From Paenibacillus sp. PL91 (GTDB lineage Bacteria; Bacillota; Bacilli; Paenibacillales; Paenibacillaceae), in NCBI RefSeq assembly GCF_012935325.2, contig NZ_JABBYG020000001.1:930001-994000 (forward strand): a DNA stretch of 64,000 bases, written 5' to 3'. Under the pieces are notes generated by a model, which was not told the DNA's origin, made no database searches, and was given only the letters and a program-made list of their open reading frames with translations. A program made the translations under genes and the position numbers. Positions 17,348 through 26,804 of the stretch are shown here, piece by piece; within the stretch, counting starts at the first letter, position 1; each line of letters opens with the position of its first letter.

Positions 17348-20300
17348 ATGAAGAGGCTTTTGGCACAAATTGTTTGTATTGTTCTGTGTTTTTCTTTATT
17401 CCCGCTCCAGAGTCCCACAGTAAAAGCGGCAAGTCCCGTACTGCCGGCATTTCCAGGAGCAGAAGGTTTCGGATATGCTTCGTTAGGGGGGCGTGGCGGA
17501 GAGGTTTATCATGTCACCAGCTATGAGCTTACAGGTCCAGGAACATTCTATGATGCGCTCACGACAGTGGGGGATACGCCTCGCACCATCGTATTTGACA
17601 TATCGGGAGAAATTACTACCCCACAGATTATATTAAAAAATAAATCCAATATTACCATAGCGGGGCAGACTGCGCCGGGGGACGGCGTAACCATCCGCTC
17701 TAACAATATTCGGTTCTATGATTGCAGCGATATCATTATTAGGTATTTGACTTTTCGAATGGGTGAGCTAAGCGTTAAAGATGATGCGATGTATTTCGAA
17801 GACTGCCAGAATGTGATCATCGATCACTCTTCGTTTTCATGGGCGACGGATGAAGTCTTGTCCATCAAAAGCAAGGATTACGATAATCCTAGGTCCAAAA
17901 ACATAACGGTTCAGTGGTCGATTATATCGGAGGCTCTTCTTTCCCATTCTATGGGTGGTCTGATTGAAATGAATACCATCACCATGCATCATAATCTCTA
18001 TGCTCATAATAACGACAGAAATCCCAAAACGAAAGGGCAGATGGACTTCGTCAACAATGTCGTATACAACTGGGGCCAATTTCCTTATGTTGCTGGCGGT
18101 GAATCCGGTACCAAAGGGTTCGGTAATGTCGTCGGGAATTATTTTATTGCAGGGATCAACTCCGTAGACCCAGAGTACGCAGTTGTGCGCGGAAACGAGA
18201 ACTACAAGCTGTATCTCCATAACAATCGTATCGACAGCAATAAAAACGGTATTCTGGACGGTACAGATACGGGTGCAGGCATGATGGAGACTGACAGGCC
18301 TAGTATTATGGTTCCAGAGCGGTTTGAATATCCCCTCGTCCATACGGAATTACCCGAAGCTGCATACGACCATGTTTTGAGCCATTCCGGGTCGTCACTG
18401 GCAAGGGATGCGGTTGATCAGCGGATTGTGGATGATGTAAGGAATCAGACCGGAGCGATTATTGGACATGAGAATGATGTAGGCGGATACCCTGTATTGA
18501 AAAAAGAAACAGCCACAGCCGATACGGACCGGGACGGCATGCCCGACGCCTGGGAACTAGCAAAAGGATTGAATCAGAATGATTCGAGTGACGGAAACGG
18601 TGACAGCAATGGAGATGGCTATACCCATCTGGAAGATTATTTGAACGAGCTGGCGATTTCCGGATTCCCTGCGAATTATCCCTTAACTCCGGCAGTATGG
18701 TCCGGACCGCCGTTCATACCGCCGGTAGAACCGAAACCAACGCCAGTTCCAACGCCAATAGCCAGTATGGACGGGAAATGGGTCAGAAATGTCGTAATTA
18801 ACGACAATAGTAAAAACGGAGGCGTAAATGCGTCCAAATGGTCGGTTCAGCAAAATTTTCAGCCGGGAGACGTGGAGTACGGAGATAGATCGACCGGCTC
18901 CAAAATCTACAAGCTCGTAACCATACCGGATGCGCTGATAGGCATGGAATGGATTAGGGCGGCGATGGAATCTAGAAGCGCTACTAGCAGTGACTTGCTT
19001 TCCTTCTATTTGGCTGCCGATGCAGACGTATATGTGGTTTACGATACGAGGATTCCTGAGCTTCCTTCATGGTTATCGGCCTATGAGGATTCGGGGGAGA
19101 CTATTGCTGATGATCAACCGGTGCTGTACCGGCTATACAAAAAGCAATATTCTGCAGGGTCTTTGGTAACGATGGGGGGGAATGGAAGCACTTCGAAAGG
19201 CAGCTATTATGTTATCCTGAAGCCGACAAACCCGCAAACTGAACCTCCAGCCGAGGGTCCATCCGGGTTTACGGCAGCTTTCGCATCAGGCGATTCTGTT
19301 TCGCTTAATTGGTCGCCAGCGAGTGACGCGGCTTCTTATCTCATTTATCGTTCCTCTTCTATAAATGAAGTTTTTAAAGCAGTTGCCAGCACCACAACGG
19401 CAGCTTATGAGGATGCTGCCATCATTAAAGGGATTACCTATCAATATAAAGTATCAGCCTTGAATGCCGGAGGTGAATCTCCATACTCCGCTTTTGCGGA
19501 AGCGGTTACTTTTGATCCCGCGCAGCCGGTACCGCCTATGCCTACAGGGTTAACCGTTTCAATGGCAAAGAGCATGAGCGTGGGGCTTGGCTGGACAGCG
19601 GTGGACGGCGCCACAAGCTACAATATATACAGGTCTGCAGCACCTGAAGGCTCATACCAAAAGGTAGGCAGTTCGTTAACGGCTGAATACACCGATAAGA
19701 CGGTGAGTCCTTCCTCTGCCTATTTCTATAAGGTATCGACGATAGGGATTGGAGGCGAGTCAGAGAAGTCAAGCAGCGTTAGTGCCGCTACTAATCAGCC
19801 CGTGCTTCTTCCACAAGTACCTTCTGGCATTTTAGCAGGTACAGCTACGACATCCGCTTTCGAAATGAAATGGAATCCGGTAGACGGGGCAGAACGTTAC
19901 AACCTTTATAGAAAAGGGAATAGCGAAAATGGTTATGCCCTGATAGGCAGCACCGAGTCGGCCGACTTCATCGACGACGGCATTACTGTGACGGAGACAG
20001 GCTACAGCTACAAGGTAACGGCAGTAAACGAAATGGGAGAGTCGGCTCAGAGCGATGCTCTTACTATTGCAGTGCCCGTGCCCTCAGCCTCTTCCGATCT
20101 GATCACGGGTTTGGTGGGCGAATCATTCGTTGGGCTTATCTGGGCAGCCCATGGCGATGCAACCCAATACAATATTTATAGGGAATCCGTTGGCGAGAGT
20201 GTCTACAATCCCGGCTCTGCCAAGGTAGGGGCATATTATGACCGCACGGTAATGCCCGGTGTCGATTACACCTATTACATCGTAGCCCAAAACGCCAGCG

Positions 20301-21538
20301 GAGAATCAGAAAAATCCAATACCGTGAAGGTTAGAACATTGGGTACGCCCGCAGTACCGGATAACTCCGGCAAGCCTGAAGAGGGACCCTCCAAACCGGT
20401 CTTAGTTCCCAACACGGGAGAGGCTAACATTATGCTGACTTTGAAGGACATTACAGCTGCTTTTGAAAAGGTATCCATGGACAAAGACGGGTATAAGATC
20501 ATCACAGTCGATATCCCAAAGGTAGAAGGAGCAAAGGTCTATACGGCAGTACTTCCGGCCGAATATCTTACCCTTAACGATACATTCCGGAAAATAGAAA
20601 TAAAAACAGCGCTAGGAACAATGATCATCCCGGCGGGTATGCTCTCGGGCGCTAATGTCTCAGCGAAAGAAGTCGGAATAAGCATCGGTACTAGGGAAAT
20701 TACGGATCTTCCTGCGCAGGTAAAGAACAAACTCGGCCATAGCCCAGTTATCAGTCTGAATGTAATGGCCGACGGTCAAAAATTAGAATTCAACAATCCA
20801 GAGAAACCCGTAATCGTATCTGTGCCATTCAAACCGACCGCCGAGGAACTGATGAGTCCGGAACATATTACGGCATGGTTTATAGACGGACAGGGAAATC
20901 CTCAGCCAGTACCAAGTGGAAGGTATGATGCGGCAGCAGAAATGGTCACATTCGCAACCAACCGTGCGGGGTCATTCGCGGTAGTGTCTGTTTTTAAAAC
21001 CTTTGACGATTTGGAACAATACGCATGGGCAAAAAATTCGGTAAACGTCTTGGCATCCAAAGGCATTATCAATGGAACCGGAGAGAATACGTTCGAACCC
21101 GCTGCCGCTGTTACCAGGGCAGACTTTATCTTATTATTGATTAAAACTCTTGGCTTAACGGCCAAAGCCGATTCGAATTTTGCTGATCTGAATAAAGCAG
21201 CCTATTACTATGAAGAAGTTGGTATAGCTAAAGCGCTTGGCCTTGCGAAAGGAAAAGGCGGAAATCGCTTTAATCCGGATGAGCCGATAACAAGACAGGA
21301 TATGATCGTATTGACCGCAAGAGCTATGGCAATAGCGAAGAAACTAAATGCAACTGAAAAGGATAACAGCCTGGATCGTTTTGCTGATCGGGAAGATGTT
21401 GCAGACTATGCAGCAGTAGAATTAGCGAAGATGGTTGAAGAAGGCCTTATTCAGGGAAGCGGCGGTATGATTTATCCACTTGCGAATACGACCAGAGCGG
21501 AAGCCGCAGTCCTGCTTTACAGCGTATACAATAAGTAA
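17348..21538 (+). CDS. secreted pectate-lyase-like enzyme with FN3 and SLH domains
   Basis: This 1396-residue surface enzyme has a signal peptide (residues 1-27, cleavage after VKA). The right-handed beta-helix lyase domain (about 30-390) starts FPGAEGFGYASLGGRGG, a hallmark of pectate-lyase-type proteins. Asp/Asn-rich rungs include DDAMYFEDCQNVIIDHSS and HHNLYAHNNDRNPK. A calcium-type DTDRDGMPDAWE repeat (about 390-435), a Pro/Thr linker, a beta-rich module (476-640), four FN3 domains (640-1015) and a beta region (1050-1215) follow. Three C-terminal SLH domains (1218-1396) would anchor it to secondary wall polymer. It likely cleaves polygalacturonate by beta-elimination outside the cell, feeding the importer operon that starts at 21923. 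ATG 17348 follows GGAGGTG; the frame is open upstream to 17264 but has no site there. Confidence 0.85.
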   Translation: MKRLLAQIVCIVLCFSLFPLQSPTVKAASPVLPAFPGAEGFGYASLGGRGGEVYHVTSYELTGPGTFYDALTTVGDTPRTIVFDISGEITTPQIILKNKSNITIAGQTAPGDGVTIRSNNIRFYDCSDIIIRYLTFRMGELSVKDDAMYFEDCQNVIIDHSSFSWATDEVLSIKSKDYDNPRSKNITVQWSIISEALLSHSMGGLIEMNTITMHHNLYAHNNDRNPKTKGQMDFVNNVVYNWGQFPYVAGGESGTKGFGNVVGNYFIAGINSVDPEYAVVRGNENYKLYLHNNRIDSNKNGILDGTDTGAGMMETDRPSIMVPERFEYPLVHTELPEAAYDHVLSHSGSSLARDAVDQRIVDDVRNQTGAIIGHENDVGGYPVLKKETATADTDRDGMPDAWELAKGLNQNDSSDGNGDSNGDGYTHLEDYLNELAISGFPANYPLTPAVWSGPPFIPPVEPKPTPVPTPIASMDGKWVRNVVINDNSKNGGVNASKWSVQQNFQPGDVEYGDRSTGSKIYKLVTIPDALIGMEWIRAAMESRSATSSDLLSFYLAADADVYVVYDTRIPELPSWLSAYEDSGETIADDQPVLYRLYKKQYSAGSLVTMGGNGSTSKGSYYVILKPTNPQTEPPAEGPSGFTAAFASGDSVSLNWSPASDAASYLIYRSSSINEVFKAVASTTTAAYEDAAIIKGITYQYKVSALNAGGESPYSAFAEAVTFDPAQPVPPMPTGLTVSMAKSMSVGLGWTAVDGATSYNIYRSAAPEGSYQKVGSSLTAEYTDKTVSPSSAYFYKVSTIGIGGESEKSSSVSAATNQPVLLPQVPSGILAGTATTSAFEMKWNPVDGAERYNLYRKGNSENGYALIGSTESADFIDDGITVTETGYSYKVTAVNEMGESAQSDALTIAVPVPSASSDLITGLVGESFVGLIWAAHGDATQYNIYRESVGESVYNPGSAKVGAYYDRTVMPGVDYTYYIVAQNASGESEKSNTVKVRTLGTPAVPDNSGKPEEGPSKPVLVPNTGEANIMLTLKDITAAFEKVSMDKDGYKIITVDIPKVEGAKVYTAVLPAEYLTLNDTFRKIEIKTALGTMIIPAGMLSGANVSAKEVGISIGTREITDLPAQVKNKLGHSPVISLNVMADGQKLEFNNPEKPVIVSVPFKPTAEELMSPEHITAWFIDGQGNPQPVPSGRYDAAAEMVTFATNRAGSFAVVSVFKTFDDLEQYAWAKNSVNVLASKGIINGTGENTFEPAAAVTRADFILLLIKTLGLTAKADSNFADLNKAAYYYEEVGIAKALGLAKGKGGNRFNPDEPITRQDMIVLTARAMAIAKKLNATEKDNSLDRFADREDVADYAAVELAKMVEEGLIQGSGGMIYPLANTTRAEAAVLLYSVYNK

Positions 21539-21592
21539 GAAGGTAACCTGCTTACAAGCTAGAAAATAGGGTAGGGATAGCTTTCTATCCGA

Positions 21593-21628
21593 GAAGACTG
21601 CCGAGAAAACCTCGGCAGTCTTCTTTTG
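21593..21628 (+). terminator. rho-independent terminator
   Basis: The 13-bp perfect stem GAAGACTGCCGAG (21593-21605) pairs with CTCGGCAGTCTTC (21611-21623), followed by TTTT. It ends the lyase transcript. A second, weaker hairpin with seven Ts lies near 21709-21735. Confidence 0.9.
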
Positions 21629-21863
21629 ATTCCGGCAAGCATAGGTACGCTGAGGAAAGTCGCAAAGCGTCAACAAACCAATCCGCCACAGCATCAACAA
21701 ATCCGCTGAAGCCTTGTTGCTACGGCTTTTTTTGATGCCGGAAGAAGAGAATCCGAACAGCGGGGCAGCCGCATTTGTTCATCAACTTATCGCGGTTTGA
21801 GTGCGCTATTCGACCAATTTGGACGAGATCGCGGATTTGTGTGTGCCATGTTGAATTGATCAA

Positions 21864-21893
21864 TTGTTTAAGCTGCACTTGAACAGGTAAGAT
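21864..21893 (+). promoter_or_regulatory. candidate promoter of the pectin-oligosaccharide operon
   Basis: -35 TTGTTT (21864-21869) and -10 TAAGAT (21888-21893) are separated by 18 bp, with the start codon 30 bp farther on. The elements are weak, as expected for an activator-dependent operon. Confidence 0.35.
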
Positions 21894-21922
21894 GGCGGTA
21901 CAAGAAGCGAAGGAGGTTCACG

Positions 21923-22891
21923 ATGGCAAATACGCAAGATCATTTGGAGCCTGGCTCCACTCGCGTATCGATTGGGAGATTCAACTTGAAGGAGAATCGT
22001 TATCTCGTTAATATGCGAAAGTATTGGATGCTCTACGTCATGGTACTGCCTGGCATCATCTATTATCTCGTGTTTAAATATTTACCGCTGGCAGGCAGCG
22101 TGATCGCGTTTCAAGACTATCAGATTTTTAAAGGCATGCTTTCAAGCTCGTGGGTTGGACTCGATAACTTCAAATTTATTTTCACGTACGAGGACTTTTA
22201 TTTAGTATTAAGGAATACGGCGATAATCGCCCTTTATCAACTTGTTTTTGGGTTCCCTGCACCGATCATCTTAGCTCTACTCTTTAATGAAGTCAGGTTG
22301 ATGCTTGCCAAAAGGGTCATGCAAAGTTTATTCTATCTTCCGCATTTTCTGTCCTGGGTAGTCGTAGGGGGCATCGTATTCGAACTGCTGTCGAGTCAAG
22401 GCGTCTTCAATATGATACGAGGGTGGTTCGGGCAGGAAACGATTCTGTTCATGCAGGAACAGCAATATTTTCGAGCTATCGTCGTCATCTCTGGCATTTG
22501 GAAGGATGTGGGCTGGGGAACGATTATCTACTTGGCTGCGATCGCAGGCATTAATCCAAGCTTATATGAAGCGGCTGTCATGGACGGGGCAAACCGTTGG
22601 AAGCAGACGACCCATATAACGCTGCCTACCATGTTCCCAACCATACTGGTACTGTTTCTATTGAATATTGGGAATTTCTTGGAGCTTGGCTTTGATCAGA
22701 TTTATAATTTATTGACGCCGATGACGTATTCGGTCGGTGATATCATCGAGACGTACGTATACCGGGCTGGCGTGCTGCAAGGACAGTACAGCGTCACGAC
22801 AGCGATCGGATTATTCCAATCGGTCATCGGCTTTGTGCTATTGTGGATATTTAACCGCATGGCTCGAAAAACAGAACAGGGGTTGTGGTGA
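21923..22891 (+). CDS. carbohydrate ABC transporter permease, LplB type
   Basis: This 322-residue permease is the first gene of the 21923-38322 operon. It has six hydrophobic segments beginning MLYVMVLPGIIYYLVFKYLP, and the EAA loop YEAAVMDGANRWKQT. AAGGAGG precedes the ATG. It forms a heterodimer with the next gene, overlapping it by one base (TGATG), so the two are translated together. Given the enzymes that follow, the cargo is probably unsaturated galacturonide or rhamnogalacturonan oligomers. Confidence 0.92.
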   Translation: MANTQDHLEPGSTRVSIGRFNLKENRYLVNMRKYWMLYVMVLPGIIYYLVFKYLPLAGSVIAFQDYQIFKGMLSSSWVGLDNFKFIFTYEDFYLVLRNTAIIALYQLVFGFPAPIILALLFNEVRLMLAKRVMQSLFYLPHFLSWVVVGGIVFELLSSQGVFNMIRGWFGQETILFMQEQQYFRAIVVISGIWKDVGWGTIIYLAAIAGINPSLYEAAVMDGANRWKQTTHITLPTMFPTILVLFLLNIGNFLELGFDQIYNLLTPMTYSVGDIIETYVYRAGVLQGQYSVTTAIGLFQSVIGFVLLWIFNRMARKTEQGLW

Positions 22892-23760
22892 TGAGAAAAA
22901 CGACAGGAGACCAACTATTCCAGTTTTTCAATTATGCGTTTCTAATCGCTGCGGCTGCCACGATGCTGCTGCCGCTCCTTCAGCTGCTGGCCGTCTCGTT
23001 CAGCTCGCCGATAGCGGCGGATTCTAAGCAGGTGTTCCTGTTCCCTGTTGAATTCACGGCGGCTTCCTGGGCGCACATTTTGCAAAATGAGGGACTATGG
23101 AGGTCGTTCGGTATTACCGTTTATATAACGGTGGCTGGGACTTTTCTGAGCATGCTGTTCTCGGTGCTGACGGCTTATCCGTTATCGCATAACCAATTTC
23201 TCATCCGCAAGCCGATCATGCTCGGTATTATCATTACCATGATTTTCAATGCGCCGATGATCCCGTTTTTTCTAACGGTGCGCGAGCTGGGCATGATGAA
23301 CTCGCTTTGGTCACTCATTTTGCCTGGGGTGATCGGTACGTTCAACATGATCATTATCCGTACCTTCTTTACAGGTATCCCGAAAGAACTTGATGATTCC
23401 GCACGGATCGACGGCTGCAATGAGGCCGGAATCTTATTCCGAATTTATTTGCCGCTCTCGAAGCCGGTGATGGCAACCGTAAGCCTGTTTTATGCGGTAG
23501 GCTATTGGAATACCTTTCAACGGGCGGTGCTGTTCATCCGCGATCCGGAGAAATGGCCGCTTCAAACGAAGCTTCGCGCGTATTTGACCTCGCCAGAGGA
23601 GCTTGCCGCAGTGAATCTGGTTCTAGGTGACTACGATTTCAATACGACAACATTGAAAGCGGCTACAATTTTATTCGCAACGATTCCGATCGTTCTCGTA
23701 TATCCTTATTTGCAAAAATATTTTGTGAAAGGCTCTATGCTTGGCTCCTTGAAAGAATAA
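22891..23760 (+). CDS. carbohydrate ABC transporter permease, LplC/YtcP type
   Basis: This 289-residue permease has the EAA loop DDSARIDGCNEAGILF and the family C-terminus VKGSMLGSLKE. I choose ATG 22891, which overlaps the previous stop; GTG codons at 22885 and 22888 are in frame but give no better site. It is followed after 87 bp by the solute-binding lipoprotein of the same importer. No ATPase gene is present in the operon. Confidence 0.9.
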   Translation: MRKTTGDQLFQFFNYAFLIAAAATMLLPLLQLLAVSFSSPIAADSKQVFLFPVEFTAASWAHILQNEGLWRSFGITVYITVAGTFLSMLFSVLTAYPLSHNQFLIRKPIMLGIIITMIFNAPMIPFFLTVRELGMMNSLWSLILPGVIGTFNMIIIRTFFTGIPKELDDSARIDGCNEAGILFRIYLPLSKPVMATVSLFYAVGYWNTFQRAVLFIRDPEKWPLQTKLRAYLTSPEELAAVNLVLGDYDFNTTTLKAATILFATIPIVLVYPYLQKYFVKGSMLGSLKE

Positions 23761-23847
23761 ATGGTCTTTTGGCGGAAGAAAAGAGGTATGAGGCCGAATC
23801 GCCGGCTTGATATATAGTATTCATACATTTAAAGGGGGACTAAACAC

Positions 23848-25392
23848 ATGATGAAACATGTAATTGGAAAGTCGGCTAAAGTATCCGCTTTGGCATCGCT
23901 GCTGGTCGTTTCGATTCTCTCCGGCTGCACGGGCAATGGAGAGAAGCCTGCAGCTTCCGTGAATGACGCGGAGAAGAACAAGCCCGTATCGGTGAAAGTA
24001 TTCAAAAGCCATATGGGCGTAGGAACCATTCCGGGCAAAGATAATGAGCATGTGAAATATGTGGAGGAGAAGACGGGTGTCGTATACGAACTGATGACGA
24101 CGGCACCAGGCTCGGAGCCGACGGAATTTCTGAATCTGATGATTGCCTCCGATGACCTCCCTGACATTCTCCGCCCGATTGGCGGCATCGAGCAGACGTT
24201 AATCAAGCAAGGCGGCGCTTTGGCGCTCGATGAATTGCTGCCTAAGTACGCGCCTAATGTTTGGAAGAACATTCCTGAAGAAGCGTGGGATATCGTACGC
24301 TCGGCTTCCCCGGATGGCCATATTTACTATGTGCCTAAAGTGTTTCTCGTACCCGAGCGGGCACCGATGATCCGTCAGGACTGGCTTGACAAGGTGGGGC
24401 TGTCTGTGCCGAAAACAACAGAGGAATATACGGAGGTTCTGCGGGCATTCCGGGACAAGGACCCGAATGGCAATGGCAAAGCGGATGAGCTGCCTACCTC
24501 GGGGCGCGAGTTTGGCAAATGGATGGACCATCTGTTCGGCATGTATGGTGTTGCGATGTGGGAAGGCGTACCGGAATGGGATATCTATGAAGGAGAGATT
24601 CAATACGCCGGCGTTACGGAAAATATGAAGTCTGCTATCGCATATATTCGAGAGTTATACGAAGAGAAGCTGTTAGACAATGAGACGTTCCTGAACAAAG
24701 GAGATGTTTGGCAGGCCAAAATCAACAATAACTTGGTCGGAAGCTGGTACCACCTTCCAGCCAACCTCCGCGACCGCTATACTGCGATGCTCAAAGGAGC
24801 ACCGGATGCTTATGTTGTCGGCATGCCGGTACCTAAGGCTGAAGGTTTTGAAGGATTTGTCACGCAGAAGAGCATGGGCGAGCCGGAGTGGATGATCCCG
24901 ACTGCCGCAAAGGATAAAGCCGAATACTCTCTTAAGCTGCTTGATTTCTTCTATGACCAAAGCAACGATGAATTTATTCGCTTTGGCATCGAGGGGCAGC
25001 AGCATGAAGTCGTAAATGGCAAGAAGGTCATATTGCCTCCAGAGGACAGCCGCCCGATCGCGCTTGGTATGCGCAATCTGACGACCAAGGAAGACATGGA
25101 TGTACGAATCAAGGAGACGATCCCGGAAGACATGCAGAAGATGGTTCAGGATGTCTTCGCGGTCAGCACGTCCGATGCGCGTCGAATCGCCGGTGACGGA
25201 TTGCCGAATACGGTGTACGAAGGTTTCCCGGATATTCAATCGCATAAGCTTTTCCAAGAATATTTGACGAAAATCGTTATCGGCGAATGGCCGTTAGAGA
25301 AATTTGACGAGTTCGTAGACCGTTGGAATAAAGCCGGAGGCGAAGCCGTCACCAAGCGCGTCCAAGAATGGTATGCCAAAGTGAAGGAATAA
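23848..25392 (+). CDS. extracellular solute-binding lipoprotein, LplA/YtcQ type
   Basis: This 514-residue lipoprotein has the lipobox SILSGC, so the mature N-terminus is a lipidated Cys about 30 residues in. Motifs of the large LplA-like family include ASDDLPDIL, PMIRQDWLDKVGLSVPKT, DKDPNGNGKADELP and FGIEGQQHEVVNGKK. AAAGGGGG lies before the ATG pair at 23848/23851; either Met could be used. It delivers the oligosaccharide to the permeases just upstream. The first catabolic gene follows after about 50 bp. Confidence 0.92.
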   Translation: MMKHVIGKSAKVSALASLLVVSILSGCTGNGEKPAASVNDAEKNKPVSVKVFKSHMGVGTIPGKDNEHVKYVEEKTGVVYELMTTAPGSEPTEFLNLMIASDDLPDILRPIGGIEQTLIKQGGALALDELLPKYAPNVWKNIPEEAWDIVRSASPDGHIYYVPKVFLVPERAPMIRQDWLDKVGLSVPKTTEEYTEVLRAFRDKDPNGNGKADELPTSGREFGKWMDHLFGMYGVAMWEGVPEWDIYEGEIQYAGVTENMKSAIAYIRELYEEKLLDNETFLNKGDVWQAKINNNLVGSWYHLPANLRDRYTAMLKGAPDAYVVGMPVPKAEGFEGFVTQKSMGEPEWMIPTAAKDKAEYSLKLLDFFYDQSNDEFIRFGIEGQQHEVVNGKKVILPPEDSRPIALGMRNLTTKEDMDVRIKETIPEDMQKMVQDVFAVSTSDARRIAGDGLPNTVYEGFPDIQSHKLFQEYLTKIVIGEWPLEKFDEFVDRWNKAGGEAVTKRVQEWYAKVKE

Positions 25393-25445
25393 GCGGTATG
25401 CGGGAGTAATCATGATCTCGTAAATGCAAGAAAGGATTGGATCAG

Positions 25446-26804
25446 ATGAGAAAACGATACGCAATTTGCGGTGTGAGCGGACGTGCGCTGGGCATGTTCG
25501 CCAAGCCTATCCTGACCACTTTCGCTGGAGGCTGCGAGCTTGTCGGCCTGCTTGACCGCGATCCGATGCGCTTTGAGCTGTACCGTTCGAGATACCCGGA
25601 GCATGCCGACATAAGAACCTATGGCGAGAACGAGTTTGATCGAATGGTCGCTGAAACGAAGCCTGACGTGATTATCGTCGCAGGCCGCGACGACACGCAT
25701 GCGCAGTACTTGATTGCCGCTCTTGAGCATGATCTGGATGCCATTACGGAGAAACCGATGGTAACGACGGGTGAAGACAGCAGGCGCGTTATCGAAGCAG
25801 AGAAGGCGAGCAAGGGCTCGGTTATCGTGACCTTCAATTATCGCTATGCCCCGATTCATACGAAGATCAAGGAGATTGTGCAGGAAGGGAAGCTTGGCAG
25901 AATAACGTCGATTGACTTGAACTGGTACTTGGATACGTATCACGGCTCGAGCTATTTCAAAAGATGGAACCGGGACCGTAAGCTGTCGGGCGGCTTGTCC
26001 GTGCACAAGAGCACGCATCATTTCGATTTGGTCAACTGGTGGATTGATCAGAGACCGGTAGAAGTATTCGCATTTGGCGCTTTGAATTATTATGGCGCCG
26101 AAGGCGAGGCGAATCCGAAGAAGGAGGACGGCAGATTTTGCAGCACCTGCGCACATAGCGAGGACTGCTCGTATTACTCGCGGTGGAATGCACGCAGCCG
26201 GAATCTTAAAGTGCCGGATGATCATCTTGGGTCACTTGATGCAGGGAAGACTTCGGCGTTTCCCTATTCGGATTACCGCCCGGACCGATGCATTTTCGAT
26301 TCGGAAATAGCAATTGAAGATACGTACGCCGCGACCGTGAAATACAGCGGCGGAGCGCTGCTCAGTTATTCCGTCAACTTCTCGCTGCCTTATGAAGGCT
26401 ATCGGCTGGCCATTAACGGGACGCGAGGTAGGCTTGAGACGTTGGAATATCACATGCCTGGTAGAACGCCTTTCCCTACGCCCGTCCAAACGATCGATTA
26501 CTTTCCGTTGTTCGGCTCAAAGGAAACGATACATGTCGTGCACCGGGAAGGCGGCCATGGCGGGGGAGATCCGCTGCTGCTTGAAGATTTATTTATGGGT
26601 GAGGACCGTAGACGGCCGTTCCGAATCTTATCGGGGGCGGTTGACGGCGCTTATTCGGTAGCGACGGGCGAAGCCGTTTGGCGCTCGGTGAAGGAGCATC
26701 GCCTGGTTACGATCGAGGAGGTGCTGGAAAGCGGGACCGGCACTTCTAGCAGCGGATCGCTGGAACGTCAAGAGAGCCTAAGCGGCCAGAGAGGCGGTAT
26801 GTAA
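25446..26804 (+). CDS. Gfo/Idh/MocA-family oxidoreductase
   Basis: This 452-residue NAD(P)-dependent sugar dehydrogenase-like protein has the Rossmann start AICGVSGRALGMF and the family EKP motif as ITEKPMVTT at about residue 105. A second domain begins NYRYAPIHTKIKE and carries GGLSVHKSTHHFDLVNWW, with Lys and His residues where catalytic ones are expected. An insertion of about 50 residues carries four cysteines (FCSTCAHSEDCSYYS plus a later Cys in DRCIFD), which could bind a metal. Its role in pectin oligosaccharide breakdown is unknown. The start is ATG 25446 after AAAGGA; an in-frame TTG at 25437 is weaker. Its stop overlaps the next start (TAATG). Confidence 0.85.
   Translation: MRKRYAICGVSGRALGMFAKPILTTFAGGCELVGLLDRDPMRFELYRSRYPEHADIRTYGENEFDRMVAETKPDVIIVAGRDDTHAQYLIAALEHDLDAITEKPMVTTGEDSRRVIEAEKASKGSVIVTFNYRYAPIHTKIKEIVQEGKLGRITSIDLNWYLDTYHGSSYFKRWNRDRKLSGGLSVHKSTHHFDLVNWWIDQRPVEVFAFGALNYYGAEGEANPKKEDGRFCSTCAHSEDCSYYSRWNARSRNLKVPDDHLGSLDAGKTSAFPYSDYRPDRCIFDSEIAIEDTYAATVKYSGGALLSYSVNFSLPYEGYRLAINGTRGRLETLEYHMPGRTPFPTPVQTIDYFPLFGSKETIHVVHREGGHGGGDPLLLEDLFMGEDRRRPFRILSGAVDGAYSVATGEAVWRSVKEHRLVTIEEVLESGTGTSSSGSLERQESLSGQRGGM

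Noticed and set aside
21660..21735. Two short similar phrases (CATCAACAAATCCGC and CGTCAACAAACCAATCCGC)
   Set aside because: Only two imperfect copies; not an array or CRISPR.
25410..26225. 271-codon open frame on the minus strand
   Set aside because: It is the shadow of the Gfo/Idh/MocA gene, made possible by its base composition.
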